DNA from: CAYMQB01 sp964392665
Lineage (GTDB): Bacteria > Hydrothermota > E44-bin80
Assembly: GCA_964392665.1 (NCBI GenBank)
Contig: CAYMQB010000008.1
Location: 18,575-82,574 of the forward strand
DNA length: 64,000 nt
Direction: 5' to 3'
Below are positions 44,426 through 53,572 of the stretch, in pieces (position 1 is the first letter of the stretch; each line of letters starts with the position of its first letter). The notes beneath the pieces are model-generated. The model had not been told where the DNA came from. It ran no database searches and saw nothing but the letters and a program-made list of their open reading frames with translations. The position numbers and the translations under genes were made by a program.

Positions 44426-47400
44426 GTGAAAAAAATTTCCGTTAGATCAACATTATTAGTGTTTTTCATATTTCTTGCACTTATTTATGCATCGGAGATT
44501 CTTGCTGATTGGTATGACCCAAATTGGTCATCAAGAAAGCTTGTCATAATTGATAATACTCAAAACAACGATACACTGTACGATTTTCAGATAGAGGTTT
44601 TTGTTTTGTTCTGTACAGAGATGCAAAATGATTTCGATGACATAAGATTTACCACCGACGACGAGGTAACCTCGATATCCTACTGGATAGAAGAGTTTGT
44701 TACCTCTAACTATGCAATTGTATGGGTAAAGGTTCCTATGATTCCGGCACTGGACACAACGATAATTTATCTCTATTATGGAAATCCAAGCGCTACGAGT
44801 GAGAGTAACGGAGAAGAAGTATTCGATTTTTTAATGATTTCGATGACCAGGATATAACCGATTGGACTATCATAAATGGCAGCTGGACTGCAAACAACAA
44901 ATTCCTTGAACAGCTAATTTACGCAAATCACCGAAAAGCCCTTTCTTCCTATTCATTTGACTTTCCTGCAATTACAGAGGGAAAAATGAATTACTTTACG
45001 TCAAACCCTTATGCCGGAATTCAAATTTATTTAGCTAAGGAACATACTGGAGATAATGGATACAAATTTGGATATACCGGTTTGAATTCAGGTGGGACAC
45101 GTATTTGCAGGATCCAAGGAGGAGGAGTCTATGCACTTGTTACTGACCCCACTATTCATGTTGGCAACTACAATAGTGTTTGGCTTAAAGGAAAAGTTAT
45201 CTACGACGGTACGGGTAACCTTTCCTTTAAATTGTTGGCACCCGATAGTGTCTATGTTCTATTGAATGTCTATGACGGAACATTTGCTTTACCTTTCATC
45301 GTAGGGGTATATTGTGGAGAGCACATTGGCATTGATAATTTGCGAGTAAGGAAGTATACAAATCCTGAACCTCAAGTTACCATTGGAGAAGAACAAATCA
45401 ATAATCGACTCATCGTAGAACCGGATTATGTTGATTCCACCAACACGGGACAGATGAAGACATATTCGGTTTATGTAGAAAATCAGGGAACCACTCTTGA
45501 CATTGTCGAGATAAAAAAAAGATGGGCTGTTGCCGATTGGAATGTAAGAATCAGAGATGCAATCAGCGGTGATACCCTGACAGATCACAATGGAAACGGA
45601 AATCCTGATATAGACACACTGTATCCATACGAAACAAGATACTTTTTTGTGGATATTATACCAACAGATTCTGCTTATGCTGCGACAGAAGATACGACAA
45701 TTGTAAAAGCGTACTTTGCAGCAGACAGTTCCATTTCAGATACCTGTTTTATAATTACAAAGATAATTGCCGATGTTTCACTCACCATTGAACCGGACCA
45801 GTCGGGCAATCTGCTTCCCGGTGAGAGTATCGATTATTCCCTGGACATAACGAATGACGGAAACATAAAGGATGTCGTGGATATTACGACAATCCAGAGT
45901 AACAGCAATTGGAGTTGCAACCTGCTTGATTCCACAGGGATTCCTCTAATCGACCACAATGGTAACTGGATTGTCGATATTGACACACTTAAACCCTTTG
46001 GCACTACCTGCGGTATAACTGCACAGATACTTTCACCTGCTTCGGCAAATCCTGGTGATGTGGACACTGCTTTGATTCTCGTAAGGTTTACAGGACACCC
46101 TTCGGTTATTGATACTGCAACACTCATAACTACAGTACTATCTGCTGATTCTACACTTGTGTTAATAGACCCGGACCAGACAGGTTATGTGGATGCGGGT
46201 TCAACACGAGTATACAATCTAACCGTAAGGAATCTTGGCTCAACCGATGATGTAATAGACATTACAAGTGAAGGAACATCTTCTGGATGGTCATGCTCAC
46301 TCTTAGATTCAGCAGGTAATCCTCTAACCGACACGGATAGTGACGGCATTGCAGATGTGGGGACGGTAACATCGGGTGCTTCGGTATCTATGAAAAGTGG
46401 AATAACTTCTCCTTCCTATGCACAGGGAGGAGAAAGAGATTCTACCACACTATGGGCAATATCATCCATTGACACGATTATTAGAGATAATGCACATCTT
46501 ACGACCATAGTAAATTCCAATGTAAACATACTTATAGAACCAGATTGTGTGGATTCCATTGCAAGGGCGGACACGGCAACCTACACACTTACAGTAACAA
46601 ATCTTGGCAACAGTGCGGATGTAATAGATATAACTACTTTGGGAGGTAATAGTGACTGGCATTTCGAGATAGATGATGTAAATGGAACGCCATTACAGGA
46701 CACGGATGCTGACGGCAAGCCAGATGTCGGCTCGGTATTACCCAATGCAAGTGTTAATATTCAAGCTTTAATAATACCATCGGACAGTGCATATGCAGGT
46801 GATACGGATGTAAGGATAGTTTATGCTGCATCGAGCAACAATGAGAATATCTATGATACAGCAACACTTACCACATACATAACAGGCGGTATTACACTCT
46901 TCATCGTAGAGCCTGATTACAATGAGAGATTAGAATTTGGAATGACAGAAGACTATGCAATAAATGTAATTATGGACGGAACAGCAAGGGATTATGTAGA
47001 AGTAAATCCTACTGGCAACTCAGGTGGCTGGACATATGAATTACTTGACAGTCAACTATCGCCCTTGGTTGATATCAACAGCAATGGGCTTTTTGACATA
47101 GGCTGGATGCAGCCAACTGACTCTGTTAGGCTATATCTCAGGGTGAATGCACCGTCAGGAATGTTAGGAGTGGACTCACTTGTGCTTAAGGTAATAATCA
47201 ATGGAGAGACTGCGATATTCAGCAAACAGGACAGTGCGATAGTATACTCATATATAGTTCCTAAACTTGACATACACAATTACGCAAGTCCATTCACTCA
47301 AAGGACAAAGTTCAGGTTTTCAATACCGGAAGCGGGAGGTATATATCTTGACATATATAACAGACTTGGAGAAAAAGTCAAAACACTACTCTCAGGTATG

Positions 47401-47553
47401 TATTACAAGAGAGGCATATACACTTTGGGCTGGAATGGAAAAAATGATTATGGTAAACCACTTGCCCCTGCTGTATACTATTATGTATTCAGACTAAAAA
47501 GAGACTCCGGTGGTGAAAATAAGATAATCAAAAAAACCGCTATAGTGAGATGA
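44426..47553 (+). pseudogene. large DUF2341 surface protein with five repeats, frameshifted in a T tract
   Basis: GTG start behind AAGAAGGAGTAACT; signal peptide, then WYDPNWSSRKLVIIDN and the rest of DUF2341. At 44827-44832 a run of six T residues shifts the frame: the first frame ends at 44857 (FDFLMISMTRI), but one added T restores FDFFNDFDDQDITDW, exactly as in both tandem paralogues, and the frame then stays open to 47553. The restored protein has about 1042 residues: DUF2341, lectin-like domain (to about 45400), five ~123-residue repeats, and a FlgD-like/Por-type end (YLDIYNRLGEKVKTL, YYYVFRLKR). Sequencing error, phase variation and real decay are all possible. Confidence 0.85.
45408..47260 (+). 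repeat. five protein-level repeats of about 123 residues
   Basis: Repeats begin near 45408, 45775, 46150, 46521 and 46891. Each opens I-EPD-x-x-x-S/G, has a YxLxVxNxGxxxDVIDIT strand, then a LLDSxGxPLxDxDxDGxxDVG loop with acidic residues like calcium loops, and ends DTATLTTxI. They resemble CARDB/NEW3-like Ig folds and probably form a stalk. Confidence 0.75.
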
Positions 47554-47605
47554 GCTGGATATCAGTCAATAGTCATCAGTCATTGGTAAAAGTATAAAAA
47601 AAAAT

Positions 47606-49363
47606 ATGATTGCAAATTTGTTTATAATCGCAAGCCTCGTAATGGGCTTTGGCAATTCGGATATTGGAACTTCTGCGTTTCCAATTCTGAGGGAAGCTTT
47701 CGGACCAAGAGCAGCCGCACTTGGGGAAACGTTTGTTGCTTTAAGTGATGATGCAACTGCTTCCTGGTGGAATCCTGCTGGACTGGGTGAAATAGAAAGC
47801 AATTATATTTTCTTCTCCCACCATAAGTGGTTTCTCGATACAAGAGATGAATACTTGACCGGCATTATCCAGACACCATACGGTCGGTTTTCGCCATCAA
47901 TCATTTACTCAGGTATCAATGGTGTTGAATCCTGGTCGGAAAGCGAACAACAACTAACTTCATTCAGCACTTCCACCACTATTTTACAGCTCGCTTACGG
48001 CACAAACATCTCCCCCAAATTCTCCATAGGATTTGGCGCAAAAGGAATTTACGATAATCTCAAGACCGTGAAAGCAACTGGTATGTGCCTTGACCTTGGC
48101 ATTATTTATCATCCGAAAAAATGGCTTGGCCTCGGAGCAAGTCTTCAAAATCTGGGTCCCCCGGTTAATTACCTGACAGACAAGGTATCACTTCCACTTG
48201 GAGCGAGAACAGGGATAAGCTTAAAATACTTTAGCAACCTTATCTGTCTTTTGGACCTTAATATACCGGACAAAGGAAGCATCGAAGTTCATTCAGGATT
48301 CGAGTACTGCATTCTCAATATGCTATTTTTAAGAGGAGGATTTAGAACAGGTCCGCAGAACAGTGAACTTGGATATGTAACATACGGTACGGGTATAAAC
48401 TGGCACAATCTTGGCATTGACTACGCTTTTGTGCCCTACTCAGTTCTGGGTTCAACTCACAGATTTGCACTTTCGTACAACTTTACCTCAACCCTTGCCA
48501 AAAAACACAAAAAGGGATTGAAAATAACTGTCCTGGATGCATACACAAATTCACCACTCGCTGCGGAAATCACATTTGCGGGAGCATATGAAGGAAAAGA
48601 AACAACAGCCGTCGGTAATGGTCAATTTCACCGCGAATTTTTCCCGGAGGGAGCGATAGCAATGGAAGTTAAGAAAAACGGATACGCTGCTGTGAAGGAT
48701 TCATTTTTTCATAAGAAGGATGACTTTACAATTATCAAAGTGTTAATGCGGAAACCTATGCCATCTGCAATTATTGGAATGATATATGATGCAGAAACAA
48801 GATTACCAATTTCAGGAAATCTCGATTTCTCAGGGCACACTTCCGGAAATGCGGTAACCAAACAAAATGGCAGCTATGAAATAGGAAACCTAAAACAGGG
48901 TTCATATAAATTTACGGCAATTTCTCAAAACTATATAAGTCAGTCAAAGAGCGTATATCTTGGTTCAGGAGAACTTAAAGAAGTATCATTTTATCTCATA
49001 AAAAAACAAGGGAAAATTCTTCTAACAGATATTCATTTTGATACAGGGAAGGCTGACCTGAGAGACGAAGCACAGGAAATCCTAAACAGCATCGGTCTTG
49101 CCCTTCAAGAGCATCCATCATACAAACTTAAGATTGAAGGACACACAGACATAAGAGAAATTCATACAACAGACTTCCCTTCAAACTGGGAGCTGTCAAG
49201 AGCGCGAGCCAATGCGGCAAAGGAATATATCGTTAAAAGATATAAAATCTCCGAGTTAAGATTCTATACGCAAGGTTTTGCGGATACAAAACCAGTTGCT
49301 CCAAATGATACTGAAGAAAATTTACAGAAAAACCGCAGGGTTGAATTTACAATACTAAAATAA
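47606..49363 (+). CDS. PorV-like outer-membrane barrel fused to a CarboxypepD-reg domain and OmpA domain
   Basis: 585 residues. After a hydrophobic leader, FGPRAAALGETFVALSDDAT and WWNPAGLGEI are the signature of PorV/PorQ-type (UPF0164) barrels, which continue to about residue 300. One or two regulatory-like beta-sandwich domains follow (LKITVLDAYTNSPLAAEITF; IGMIYDAETRLPISGNLDF). The last ~115 residues are OmpA-like: IHFDTGKADLRDEAQEIL, IEGHTDIR, NWELSRARANAAKEYIV, with the Asp and Arg that bind peptidoglycan. It could anchor surface proteins or a secretion apparatus to the cell wall. The ATG lacks a ribosome-binding site; an ATA four codons upstream would give a lysine-rich n-region. Converges with rplQ across 21 bp. 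Confidence 0.85.
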   Translation: MIANLFIIASLVMGFGNSDIGTSAFPILREAFGPRAAALGETFVALSDDATASWWNPAGLGEIESNYIFFSHHKWFLDTRDEYLTGIIQTPYGRFSPSIIYSGINGVESWSESEQQLTSFSTSTTILQLAYGTNISPKFSIGFGAKGIYDNLKTVKATGMCLDLGIIYHPKKWLGLGASLQNLGPPVNYLTDKVSLPLGARTGISLKYFSNLICLLDLNIPDKGSIEVHSGFEYCILNMLFLRGGFRTGPQNSELGYVTYGTGINWHNLGIDYAFVPYSVLGSTHRFALSYNFTSTLAKKHKKGLKITVLDAYTNSPLAAEITFAGAYEGKETTAVGNGQFHREFFPEGAIAMEVKKNGYAAVKDSFFHKKDDFTIIKVLMRKPMPSAIIGMIYDAETRLPISGNLDFSGHTSGNAVTKQNGSYEIGNLKQGSYKFTAISQNYISQSKSVYLGSGELKEVSFYLIKKQGKILLTDIHFDTGKADLRDEAQEILNSIGLALQEHPSYKLKIEGHTDIREIHTTDFPSNWELSRARANAAKEYIVKRYKISELRFYTQGFADTKPVAPNDTEENLQKNRRVEFTILK

Positions 49364-49384
49364 TAAACCACAGAGAAATGTTTT

Positions 49385-49948
49385 TCAAGTTTTTTTCTTT
49401 TGCTTGATTTCTTTCTCGTCCACTTTTTTTGCTACTTTTTTTCTTGCCACCTTTACTTTTTTACTTCCCCTTGTTTTCTCACTTGTCTTTTTCTTCGCTT
49501 TGATTGCTTTTTCTTCCTTTTTCGGCGCAACTTTTCTTCTACCTAACTTCGGTCGCTTTTTCTTAGCCTTCTCTTTTTTCTCTTCTCTTTTTTCTTTTAG
49601 AATAAATTCAATAAGAGACATATCAGCACCATCACCCTTCCTCTTCCCTGTCTTAATTAATCTAACATTGCCCCCTGATTTCTCAGTTAGTTCCGGGACA
49701 ATGTTCATAAAGAATGATTTCACAACCTTCTTATCCCCAATTGCCTTAAAAACCATTCTTTGTGAATTAGCTTCCTTTTTCTTTGCATAAGTAATTAACC
49801 GCTCAATAAGCCTTCTTGTTTCTTTAGCCTTAGCTGTTGTCGTTACTATTGTTTTCTTCAGGATAAGGGATTTAACTAAATTTCTAAGAAGTGCCACTCT
49901 TTGTGGTCTTGGTCTATTGAGTTTTTTAATCTTATTCCTGTGCCGCAT
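49385..49948 (-). CDS. rplQ: 50S ribosomal protein L17 with long lysine-rich tail
   Basis: 187 residues, against the usual ~120-130. The core (MRHRNKIKKLNRPRPQRVAL, LLRNLVKSLI, TTTAKAKETRRLIERLI, GGNVRLIKTGKRKGDGADM) is canonical and ends near residue 118. The remaining ~70 residues are mostly Lys, Glu, Ala and Arg, resembling histone-H1-like tails. Binds 23S rRNA. Last gene of the alpha operon, 11 bp after rpoA. No terminator is visible before the convergent barrel-protein gene. Confidence 0.96.
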   Translation of the reverse strand: MRHRNKIKKLNRPRPQRVALLRNLVKSLILKKTIVTTTAKAKETRRLIERLITYAKKKEANSQRMVFKAIGDKKVVKSFFMNIVPELTEKSGGNVRLIKTGKRKGDGADMSLIEFILKEKREEKKEKAKKKRPKLGRRKVAPKKEEKAIKAKKKTSEKTRGSKKVKVARKKVAKKVDEKEIKQKKKT

Positions 49949-49959
49949 TTACGCTCCCA

Positions 49960-51021
49960 TCATTTCTTTTTCTGTTTCTTCGCAGCTACTTTTTTCTTTG
50001 ATTTTTTAACAGGTTTTTCCAAATCTATGTCTGGATCATTATCGGTTAGTCCATTTTTCTCATATTTGCTTATGTCCATCCCGAAACTGAGCCCATAATT
50101 GGAAAGGATATTGTTCATCTCGCCTAATGATTTCTTGCCGAAATTCCTGAACTTCAGCATCTGAGCTTCGGATTTTTGCACTAAATCTCCAAGCGTCTTT
50201 ATATGTGCCTGTTTCATTACATTACTCGACCTTACTGAAAGTTCAAGCTCTCCTACTTTAGTGCTTAATTTCCTTCTTACTTCTTCTATGTCCTTGTCAA
50301 CTTCCTCTGTCTCGATCATCTCCGGCTCTTCTTCGAACCGAATAAGAAGATTGGTATGATCCTTTATTATCTTAGAAGCCAAAGCAAGAGCTTCTTCAGG
50401 CTTAATTGTTTTATCTGTCCATATTTCTAAAGTAAGCTGCTCATAGTCTATTCTCTGTCCCACTCTTGTTGTTTTAACTCCGCAATTAACCTTTGATATC
50501 GGAGAGAATACTGCATCAAGAAAAATCGTTCCAACAGGAGATTTATTAGATTTAAATGTTTCAGACGCAACGAATCCTCTCCCGATGTTTGCCACCATAT
50601 CGAATTTGAGTTTCCCATTCTTATCCGTAATTGTTGCAATGTGCTGCTCCGGATTCATTACAATTAATCCATTTGTTACCTCGATCATTCCCGCATTCAC
50701 ATCACATTTCTTATTTACATTAAGATAAAGATGTTTCTCCTCCCCATCTCTTATCTCAACTCGAACTTTTTTCAGGTTCAAGATTATTTCGGTCATATCT
50801 TCAAAAACACCAGGAATGACTGAAAATTCATGCATAACACCTTCTGCCTTTACAGATATAATTGCTGCTCCCTGAATAGATGATAAAAGAACTCTTCGCA
50901 AGCTATTTCCAAGAGTAACACCAAAACCACGCTCAATAGGCGTAAGCAGAAATCGTCCATATCCAGGAGTTAGCTCTTCTATTTTCAGTTCTTTAGGCAT
51001 CTTGAGAGATAATAACTTCAT
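49960..51021 (-). CDS. rpoA: RNA polymerase alpha subunit
   Basis: 353 residues, somewhat longer than the usual 315-330. The N-terminal domain has GYGRFLLTPIERGFGVTLGN and SLRRVLLSSIQGAAI for dimerisation and beta/beta-prime contact. The C-terminal domain retains ELSVRSSNVMKQAHIKTLGD and KFRNFGKKSLGEMNNIL, so it can contact UP elements and activators. The extension is a lysine-rich tail after DPDIDLEKPV. Start ATG, 12 bp after rpsD. Assembles the polymerase core. Confidence 0.98.
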   Translation of the reverse strand: MKLLSLKMPKELKIEELTPGYGRFLLTPIERGFGVTLGNSLRRVLLSSIQGAAIISVKAEGVMHEFSVIPGVFEDMTEIILNLKKVRVEIRDGEEKHLYLNVNKKCDVNAGMIEVTNGLIVMNPEQHIATITDKNGKLKFDMVANIGRGFVASETFKSNKSPVGTIFLDAVFSPISKVNCGVKTTRVGQRIDYEQLTLEIWTDKTIKPEEALALASKIIKDHTNLLIRFEEEPEMIETEEVDKDIEEVRRKLSTKVGELELSVRSSNVMKQAHIKTLGDLVQKSEAQMLKFRNFGKKSLGEMNNILSNYGLSFGMDISKYEKNGLTDNDPDIDLEKPVKKSKKKVAAKKQKKK

Positions 51022-51033
51022 CAGAATGCCTCC

Positions 51034-51669
51034 TTATTTTGAATAAAACTCGACAATTAGTTGTTCCTGAATCGGAAATTGAATGTCGCTCCGTGTAGGT
51101 ATATCTATTACTTCACCCTTAAATTGTTTCGCATCGAGCGATAACCATCTTGGCAAACTGCCTTTAACCTTTCCCTCCAGTGCTTCCTTTATCGGTTTGA
51201 CAGTCTTGCTTTTATTCTTAACGGAAACCACATCTCCTATTTTCACAAGGAATGACGGAATATTAACCTTCTTACCATTTATTTCAAAATGCGAATATCG
51301 AACAAGATGTCTTGCTTCTGCTCTTGATCTTGCAAAACCGAAACTGTAAACTACATTATCCAGCCTTCTCTCCAATAAAGAAAGAAGTATCTCACCAGTT
51401 ACACCTTTCTTCTTCTCAGCCATCTTGAAATATTTCTTAAACTGTTTCTCTAAAATACCGTAGAATCTTTTTGCTTTCTGCTTCTCCCTTAGTTGAACAC
51501 TGTATGCAGATTCTTTCCTCGAGAATCGCTTTGAAAAACCACCAGGAGGAGCAAATTTACGTTCAGGTGCAAGCGCGCATTTTTCACTATTGCATCTTGA
51601 ACCTTTAAGGAAAAGTTTCTGCTTCTCCCTCCTACAAAGCTTACAAACCGAACCTAAATATCTTGCCAT
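51034..51669 (-). CDS. rpsD: 30S ribosomal protein S4, zinc-binding form
   Basis: 211 residues, normal length. The N-terminus carries four cysteines (CKLCRREKQKLFLKGSRC and CAL) that can bind zinc, the C+ form of S4. The S4 RNA-binding domain reads RRLDNVVYSFGFARSRAEAR, LVRYSHFEINGKKVN. Nucleates 30S assembly on 16S rRNA and in many bacteria represses the alpha operon. Between rpsK and rpoA as in the usual alpha operon. Confidence 0.98.
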   Translation of the reverse strand: MARYLGSVCKLCRREKQKLFLKGSRCNSEKCALAPERKFAPPGGFSKRFSRKESAYSVQLREKQKAKRFYGILEKQFKKYFKMAEKKKGVTGEILLSLLERRLDNVVYSFGFARSRAEARHLVRYSHFEINGKKVNIPSFLVKIGDVVSVKNKSKTVKPIKEALEGKVKGSLPRWLSLDAKQFKGEVIDIPTRSDIQFPIQEQLIVEFYSK

Positions 51670-51687
51670 AAAATTTCCCTCCTGATC

Positions 51688-52086
51688 TTAAACTCTTCTT
51701 CTTTTAGGAGGTCTACATCCATTGTGCGGAATTGGAGTAACATCCTTAATTAGAGTAACTTTTAAACCATTTGCCTGAAGTGAACGTATAGCTGCTTCTC
51801 TTCCTGAACCCGGACCTTTTATCCAAACTTCAATTCTTCGAACACCAAGATGAAGGGCTTCCTTTGCTACCTGAGCAGCACTGAGTTGAGCAGCGAAAGG
51901 CGTACTCTTCCTCGAGCCTTTAAATCCTACCTTTCCTGCACTTGACCACACAAGCACATTGCCTTTCCTATCGGCAATAGTAACGATTGTGTTGTTGAAA
52001 GAAGCAGTTATATGTGCAATACCTGTTGCTTCGACATTTTCTCTTTTTTTTCTCTGCGGTTTAGCCTTGTTAGGTTTTGGAGACAT
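51688..52086 (-). CDS. rpsK: 30S ribosomal protein S11
   Basis: 132 residues. GIAHITASFNNTIVTIADRK, GNVLVWSSAGKVGFKGSRKS and the invariant C-terminus PIPHNGCRPPKRRRV identify it. Part of the 30S platform near the mRNA exit. ATG start behind GGAGGGTTATT. Adjacent to rpsM (19 bp) and rpsD (18 bp). Confidence 0.98.
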   Translation of the reverse strand: MSPKPNKAKPQRKKRENVEATGIAHITASFNNTIVTIADRKGNVLVWSSAGKVGFKGSRKSTPFAAQLSAAQVAKEALHLGVRRIEVWIKGPGSGREAAIRSLQANGLKVTLIKDVTPIPHNGCRPPKRRRV

Positions 52087-52105
52087 AAATAACCCTCCTT
52101 AATGC

Positions 52106-52492
52106 TTACTTTTTAGCTTTTGCTTTTTTCTTCAGAGCAATAGAGCCTTTCTTCGGTCCCTTTCTTGTTCTTGCATTCGTTCTTGTTCTCTGTCCTCTCA
52201 CGGGTAAACCTTTTTTGTGCTTTATTCCTCTCGTATTGCCTATTTCTATAAGACGTTTGATATTGTTCGAAATTTCTGCTCTAAGTGCACCCTCAACCAA
52301 ATACTTGTTTTCGATAATCTTCCGTATACTCTCCACTTCTTTTTCATCAAGTTCGTTTACCTTTTTCCCTGGATTAACGGTAGTCTGTGAAATGATGCTC
52401 TCTGAAGAGGTTCTTCCAATTCCAAAAATATAGGTCAAAGCTATCACTATGCTTTTGTTTCTTGGTAAGTCAATACCTGCAATTCTTGCCAA
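52106..52492 (-). CDS. rpsM: 30S ribosomal protein S13, TTG start
   Basis: 128 residues from TTG, with GGGAGG five T residues upstream; no ATG or GTG fits the conserved N-terminus ARIAGIDLPRNK. GLPVRGQRTRTNARTRKGPK is the tRNA-contacting C-terminal region. Binds 16S rRNA in the 30S head and bridges to the 50S subunit. Follows rpmJ by 57 bp. Confidence 0.97.
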   Translation of the reverse strand: MARIAGIDLPRNKSIVIALTYIFGIGRTSSESIISQTTVNPGKKVNELDEKEVESIRKIIENKYLVEGALRAEISNNIKRLIEIGNTRGIKHKKGLPVRGQRTRTNARTRKGPKKGSIALKKKAKAKK

Positions 52493-52549
52493 AAAAACCT
52501 CCCTTATTCTTCAGTGGTTAGCGATAAACTCTCACTTGCCACTGCTGTA

Positions 52550-52663
52550 TTATCCTTGCCTTTGTTTATGTTTGGGGTTTCTACAAATAACCCGTATTCT
52601 TCCTTTTCTCTTAATGATCTTGCAGTGTGGACAAATTTTCTTTACTGATGCCTTTACTTTCAT
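52550..52663 (-). CDS. rpmJ: 50S ribosomal protein L36, zinc form
   Basis: 37 residues, a complete gene despite its size. Starts KVKASVKKICPHCKIIKRKG and continues with VICRNPKHKQRQG. Its Cys-x2-Cys, the later Cys and the His give the zinc-ribbon (C+) type. Sits between infA (11 bp) and rpsM, its usual place. ATG start. Confidence 0.97.
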   Translation of the reverse strand: MKVKASVKKICPHCKIIKRKGRIRVICRNPKHKQRQG

Positions 52664-52674
52664 ATTTTTACCCT

Positions 52675-52890
52675 TTATTTATACCTGTAAACAATCCTTC
52701 CTCTTGTCATATCGTAAGGTGATAGCTCCAATGTGACCCTATCACCAGCTAGTATTCTTATGTAATGCATTCGCATCTTTCCCGAAATATGTGCTAACAG
52801 CAAATGGCCTGAATCAAGTTTAACTCTGAACATAGCATTCGGCAATGCCTCCACAACAGTTCCATCAACCTTTATGTTCTTACTCTTCAC
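52675..52890 (-). CDS. infA: translation initiation factor IF-1, GTG start
   Basis: 71 residues, the normal length. An OB-fold: VDGTVVEALPNAMFRVKLDS, LLLAHISGKMRMHYIRILAG, SPYDMTRGRIVYRYK. Starts at GTG and overlaps the adk stop by 11 bp, so the two are translationally coupled. IF-1 occupies the A site during initiation. The map gene often found between adk and infA is absent here. Confidence 0.97.
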   Translation of the reverse strand: MKSKNIKVDGTVVEALPNAMFRVKLDSGHLLLAHISGKMRMHYIRILAGDRVTLELSPYDMTRGRIVYRYK

Positions 52891-53572
52891 GCCTTCCCTT
52901 TATGCTTGGGGATTCTCCCTCCGAACTTTCAACCAAACTTCTGACTTTTTGCCAAACCTTTTTTGAACTTCCACTAACTTCGATATTTGCGAGCAATGCT
53001 CGTCTTCTGTAAAAATCCTTGAGTGGTTCCGTTTCCTTCTCATACACAAACAGACGTGCTCGAATTGTTTCCTCTTCGTCATCATCTCTGACAACGACAG
53101 ATGTTCCACACCTATCACATCTGGAACCGAACGCCGGAGGGATGCTTTTTAGATTGTAAACAGCTCCACACTTCGGACAGATACGCCTATTAATCAATCT
53201 ATCAACAAGGATAGAAAATGGTACATCAAAGTAAAGAACCTTTGTAATTGTTCTTTCCAAGGTACTAAGGGATACCTCTAAATCAATTGCTTGATTCGTG
53301 TTCCGTGGAAAGCCGTCCAAAACTATGTTCCGGTTTGCATTTGCCGAAAAAATCTCCTTCTGGACAATATTTACAACAACTTCATCAGGGACAAGTCTCC
53401 CTCTTGAAATGTGTTGTTTCACCTTTTTACCAAGATTATCATTTTTCTTAATCGCTTTTCTAAGCATATCTCCTGTCGAAATCCTTAAAAAACCAAGTTT
53501 CTGTTTCATCAACTCCGCTTGCGTACCCTTGCCTGAACCAGGAGCACCAAGTAGAACTATTATCTTTGCTAT
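52880..53572 (-). CDS. adk: adenylate kinase, apparent ATA start
   Basis: 230 residues if translation begins at ATA 53572-53570, giving the classic N-terminus (M)AKIIVLLGAPGSGKGTQAEL with the full P-loop. That ATA overlaps the secY stop TAG and follows AGGAAGG by 5 bp. In this frame there is no ATG, GTG or TTG between the upstream in-frame stop and the P-loop; the first one is the TTG at 53512, which would delete the P-loop. The enzyme interconverts ATP, AMP and ADP. GDMLR, LDGFPRN and a zinc lid with CPKC (132-135) and CDRC (152-155) are intact. Overlaps infA by 11 bp. Confidence 0.93.
   Translation of the reverse strand: MAKIIVLLGAPGSGKGTQAELMKQKLGFLRISTGDMLRKAIKKNDNLGKKVKQHISRGRLVPDEVVVNIVQKEIFSANANRNIVLDGFPRNTNQAIDLEVSLSTLERTITKVLYFDVPFSILVDRLINRRICPKCGAVYNLKSIPPAFGSRCDRCGTSVVVRDDDEEETIRARLFVYEKETEPLKDFYRRRALLANIEVSGSSKKVWQKVRSLVESSEGESPSIKGRREE

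Noticed and set aside
52664..52890. Missing map gene between adk and infA taken as a deletion
   Set aside because: Many bacteria carry map elsewhere, and the adk-infA overlap looks natural, so absence here means little.
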